Below are positions 62,454 through 64,000 of a DNA stretch of 64,000 nt, piece after piece; within the stretch, counting starts at the first letter, position 1; each line of letters begins with the position of its first letter. The stretch comes from Lentzea indica. GTDB lineage: Bacteria; Actinomycetota; Actinomycetes; Mycobacteriales; Pseudonocardiaceae. The stretch spans positions 25,918 to 89,917 of the forward strand of contig NZ_VSRL01000008.1 in the NCBI RefSeq assembly GCF_012184385.1. The letters are read 5' to 3'. Below the pieces are notes generated by a model. That model was not told the DNA's origin, did no database searches, and worked only from the letters and a program-made list of their open reading frames with translations. The position numbers and the translations under genes are program-made.

Positions 62454-63035
62454 CTATTTCTGGGCCGTGCGGCGCAACGCCATCACGAGCAATGCGTGCG
62501 AACTGCCGGCGTGCGGAAGCATGCCCTGACGGACGAGGTCGAGCGCGTGGCAGAACGGCATGGTCCGCACGCGCAGGTCGGCCTCACCGGGCTCCAGCGC
62601 CGCCTCACCCTGGGTGAGCCCGGTGGCCAGGAAGATGTGGTCCACGTGGTTGCTCAGGCTGTCCGCGCCGTGGATCTGGCCCAGCGGCTCCCACTTCTCC
62701 GCCCGCAGCCCCGTCTCCTCCGCGAGCTCACGCCGTGCCGCGGCCAGCGGATCGGCGTCCGCGTCGTCGACGGCGCCACCGGGCAAGCGCCACTCGGTAC
62801 CGCCGTGGGTGTAGATCCACTGCCTCGTCAGCACGACGTGATCGTCGTCCTGGATCGCGAGAACCGTGACGGACCCCGGCGCCACGACGTGCGTGTACGT
62901 GTCGTGCCCGCCATCAGGTCTGACGACGTCGTCTGAACGCACCTCGAACCACTGGGACCGGTGGACCACGTTGGTCGCCAAGCGCTGCCAGACCATCACC
63001 ACACCAGCCGCCTCGTCGGAGCGCGTCATCACCAT
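62454..63035 (-). CDS. NUDIX hydrolase (ADP-ribose pyrophosphatase-like)
   Basis: NUDIX enzyme of 193 residues. The box is seen as GGAVDD followed by AARRELAEETGL, with the usual Glu pair for metal. The preceding LTRQWIYTHGGTEWRLPGG resembles ADP-ribose pyrophosphatases. It may clear ADP-ribose or related nucleoside diphosphate linked compounds. ATG 63035 is used; ATG 62996 would give a shorter protein that still includes the domain. Confidence 0.9.
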   Translation of the reverse strand: MVMTRSDEAAGVVMVWQRLATNVVHRSQWFEVRSDDVVRPDGGHDTYTHVVAPGSVTVLAIQDDDHVVLTRQWIYTHGGTEWRLPGGAVDDADADPLAAARRELAEETGLRAEKWEPLGQIHGADSLSNHVDHIFLATGLTQGEAALEPGEADLRVRTMPFCHALDLVRQGMLPHAGSSHALLVMALRRTAQK

Positions 63036-63155
63036 GACTCACATGGAACCATCGCCGACCGCTTCAGTTAGCCCCAGTTGATCGTCAATCTCCGGCCAAT
63101 TAATGGACATTCGGTATCCGGGTGTTTGAACCCGTACACACTCGCGGGGGAGGGG

Positions 63156-64000
63156 GTGAAGCCGTTGTCGCCCACGTTCGCACAGGAGTTACGCCGCCTG
63201 CGCAACGAGCGCGGGCTCTCGCTCAGCCAAATGGCCGGTCTCGTGCCGTACAGCAAGGGACACCTCAGCAAGATCGAGAACGGCCAGGTTCACCCGAACC
63301 CCGAAATGGCCAAGATCTTCGACGACGCCCTGCAGGCCGAGGGTCACCTGGCCGAACTGGCCGATGCGCCCGTGCGCCCGATCCCGAGCGACCACACCAC
63401 TCTGCGCACGTACGACTCGATGTTCGACCACCACCGCGCGTTGGGTCATCGCCTGAGCCCCGAGGTGGTGCTCGCCAGCCTGCGTCCCCAGGTGGACGTC
63501 CTCAGCTCCATGGCCCGCTCCGCCAGTGACCCCGGTCTGGGCCGCGGACTGTGGCTGCTGGCGCCCGGTACGCCGAGTACGCGGGCTGGATGGAGCAGGA
63601 ACGCGGCGACGACGCCTCCGCCGCCGAACTGACCAGGCGTGCCGTCCAGTGCGCGGCCAGGGGCGGCGACCTCGAACTGGAGGCCTGGGCGCTGGTCCGT
63701 GCCGCGGAGTTCGCCTTGTACCGGGGAGATGCCCGCTCCACCGTCGGCTTCGCCCGCCGCGCGGGCAAGTCCCGTTCCACTGCGGTGCGGGCCGGCGCCG
63801 CCCTGCGCGAGGCGCAGGGCTACGCGCTGGCGGGCGCCACGATGCTGTGCGAGGCGGCTTTGGAGCGCGCCCGCGCCCTGCAGGAGAGCCTCGCCGAATC
63901 CCGGTACATGCCGCCTCCTATCGGATTGGGTTGCGCCCCTGATCCTTCTCCAGCTCGGCGGCGTCACCGGAGTTTTCTCAGCAATCCGACATCTCTACAG
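63156..64000 (+). CDS. HTH regulator, frameshifted and truncated by the window end
   Basis: XRE-type regulator whose N-terminal domain reads FAQELRRLRNERGLSLSQMA and YSKGHLSKIENGQ. The large C-terminal helical region resembles TPR-type actinobacterial regulators. A base seems lost near 63564-63566: the first frame runs into Pro/Ala-rich sequence, while the next frame continues ARYAEYAGWMEQERG and a long helical segment. The gene continues past 64000. GTG 63156 is given; TTG 63165 is a plausible alternative with a better spaced G-rich site. Confidence 0.75.

Overview
The window is high-GC (about 70 percent) actinobacterial chromosome. Strong GC bias at third codon positions, GTG and TTG starts, mycoredoxin, an EspR-like regulator, PAC2 and DUF4230 proteins, a MoxR/DUF58/TgpA operon and DasR-type operators together point to a soil or plant-litter filamentous actinomycete. 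Pseudonocardiales (Lentzea/Saccharothrix-like) fits best, but the genus is inference. No rRNA, tRNA, CRISPR array, phage, transposase or recognisable biosynthetic cluster was seen.

Layout. 1-12 kb: housekeeping and stress genes (truncated protein methyltransferase; SDR-DUF2795-DUF1360 operon; lipoprotein/ATPase/permease MacB-like exporter; aldo/keto reductase and SDR operon divergent from a MarR regulator; acyl-CoA-dehydrogenase-like flavoenzyme; thyA-dfrA; PAC2-MmcQ-YciI operon). A 167-bp near-perfect palindrome separates the flavoenzyme from thyA. 12-20.5 kb: a Ser/Thr kinase faces a translationally coupled operon of propeller/FnIII surface protein, MoxR ATPase, DUF58 protein and TgpA-type transglutaminase. 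20.5-31.7 kb: small secreted or membrane proteins, LysR, EamA exporter, pseudouridine synthase, phosphotransferase, a large GH92 mannosidase and a BNR-repeat secreted protein.

31.7-41 kb is a secreted-polymer block: two tandem GH19 chitinases (one with two nearly identical chitin-binding modules), a chitin-type LPMO, a ThuA-ricin fusion, a DUF2341/LamG protein and two DUF4360 paralogues. Palindromes close to the DasR consensus sit before both chitinases and the ThuA gene, so part of the block is probably under N-acetylglucosamine control. 41-45 kb carries an EspR-like/ImmA/MAB_1171c triad, LigC ligase and a YigZ protein. 45-51.5 kb holds a 1198-residue HTH-STAND-WD40 receptor-like protein and a GH3 beta-glucosidase behind a CebR-like box. 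52-55.5 kb is a small regulator locus (HTH-TPR protein, YdcF, overlapping mini-ORFs, GRDP-like protein with a Cys-rich tail, APH-fold kinase). 55.5-64 kb has an atypical GluRS, a zinc alcohol dehydrogenase, a YciO/Sua5 protein, an S8 protease, an unknown protein, two hydrophobic mini-ORFs, a NUDIX hydrolase and a truncated HTH regulator.

Five genes (methyltransferase, transglutaminase, DUF58, threonine ammonia-lyase, terminal HTH regulator) are each broken by the apparent loss of one base in a C/G-rich spot. That uniform pattern looks more like sequence error than biology, but it could mislead any downstream reading of these loci.
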